Below are positions 22,434 to 22,748 of a stretch of 22,748 bases of DNA, piece by piece; position 1 is the stretch's first letter; each line of letters starts with the position of its first letter. Source of the stretch: an uncultured Coriobacteriaceae bacterium (GTDB taxonomy: Bacteria; Actinomycetota; Coriobacteriia; Coriobacteriales; Eggerthellaceae). Below the pieces are notes generated by a model that was not told the origin of the DNA, did no database searches, and saw only the letters and a list, made by a program, of their open reading frames with translations. The stretch is taken from assembly GCA_902781245.1 (NCBI GenBank), contig CACZIP010000006.1:1-22748 (forward strand). Direction: 5' to 3'. The position numbers and the translations under genes are program-made.

Positions 22434-22748
22434 ATGAGCGAAGCGACTCGATTCCAAAAAACTGGCGCCGAGCCTAAGAAGAGCGTGAATCTGACCACGT
22501 TGATCTTGATTTCGCTTGCTGCGGGCATTGTCGTCGGCATTATTTGCTCGGTTGCGGTGCCGGATGGGTCGCCTGTTGACGTCTACCTGATCGAGGGCGT
22601 TTTCTTCGTGCTCGGGCAATGGTTTATCAGGCTCATGCAGATGCTCGTCGTCCCCCTCGTGTTCTGCTCGATTGTGTGCGGCGCTGCCTCGATGAGCGAT
22701 CCGAAGCTGCTCGGTAAAGTGGGTTTGGGCACAATCGTCATGTACCTG
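22434..22748 (+). CDS. Dicarboxylate/amino acid:cation symporter (DAACS family), N-terminal part
   Basis: The first 105 codons of a gene run off the window edge. ATG 22434 is preceded by AAAAGGAGGGG. After a polar, basic N-terminus come two hydrophobic segments (about residues 20-42 and 50-83). The segment RLMQMLVVPLVFCSIVCGAAS, quoted here as RLMQMLVVPLVF, with DPKLLGKVG behind it, is typical of the glutamate/aspartate/dicarboxylate sodium or proton symporters (GltP/DctA type). Substrate determinants lie in the missing C-terminal half. TAGAAT at 22392-22397 might be a -10 box, but the gene could equally be read from the upstream symporter, since no terminator is seen between them. Confidence 0.85.
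   Translation, partial: MSEATRFQKTGAEPKKSVNLTTLILISLAAGIVVGIICSVAVPDGSPVDVYLIEGVFFVLGQWFIRLMQMLVVPLVFCSIVCGAASMSDPKLLGKVGLGTIVMYL

Overview
The window reads as chromosomal DNA of a fairly GC-rich anaerobic or microaerophilic bacterium. A Coriobacteriia member (Eggerthellaceae, Slackia-like) is my best guess. This is an inference from the gene mix: a ccmEFABCD haem-handling cluster with a Cys-type CcmE, an aldo/keto reductase carrying a clostridial-style 2[4Fe-4S] domain, a paired GlgC/GlgD, and several TANNNT -10 elements placed almost on an ATG. I see no insertion sequence, prophage, CRISPR array, tRNA or rRNA.

Layout. The window opens with the C-terminus of a membrane transporter and its terminator (1-468). 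A gene-free, highly structured interval follows (469-950). A CDP-alcohol phosphatidyltransferase (951-1547, +) converges on a HIT-family hydrolase (1611-1973, -) across a perfect bidirectional terminator. Next come a 4Fe-4S aldo/keto reductase (2148-3308, +) and a small four-helix membrane protein (3548-3979, +). The cytochrome c maturation operon ccmE-F-A-B-C-D covers 4203-9474 with several gene junctions that overlap or abut. It ends in two tiny ORFs and a giant nested hairpin (9470-9683), where it converges on a MocR-type regulator (9697-11133, -). That regulator is divergent from a complete glycogen cluster, glgB-glgC-glgD-glgA-glgP (11330-20762, +). The window closes with two sodium-coupled amino-acid/dicarboxylate symporters (20820-22352 and 22434 to the window edge, +).

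How the genes work together. CcmA and CcmB with CcmC and CcmD would load haem on CcmE, and CcmF would pass it to apocytochromes. CcmG, CcmH and all cytochrome genes are absent from this window. GlgC (catalytic) and GlgD (degenerate paralogue) make ADP-glucose, GlgA polymerises it, GlgB branches the chain and GlgP degrades it.

Most interesting points. GlgA carries an approximately 287-residue low-complexity N-terminal extension, first a Lys/Ala/Pro histone-H1-like block and then a Pro/Glu block, and GlgB carries a matching basic tail. The MocR regulator next to glgB has lost the PLP-anchoring lysine. CcmE appears to be a tandem duplication of its OB domain and uses CxxxY instead of HxxxY. The glgA-glgP gap is filled by four consecutive perfect inverted repeats. 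The tail of ccmD is followed by a repeated stop/ATG unit that generates tandem micro-ORFs.
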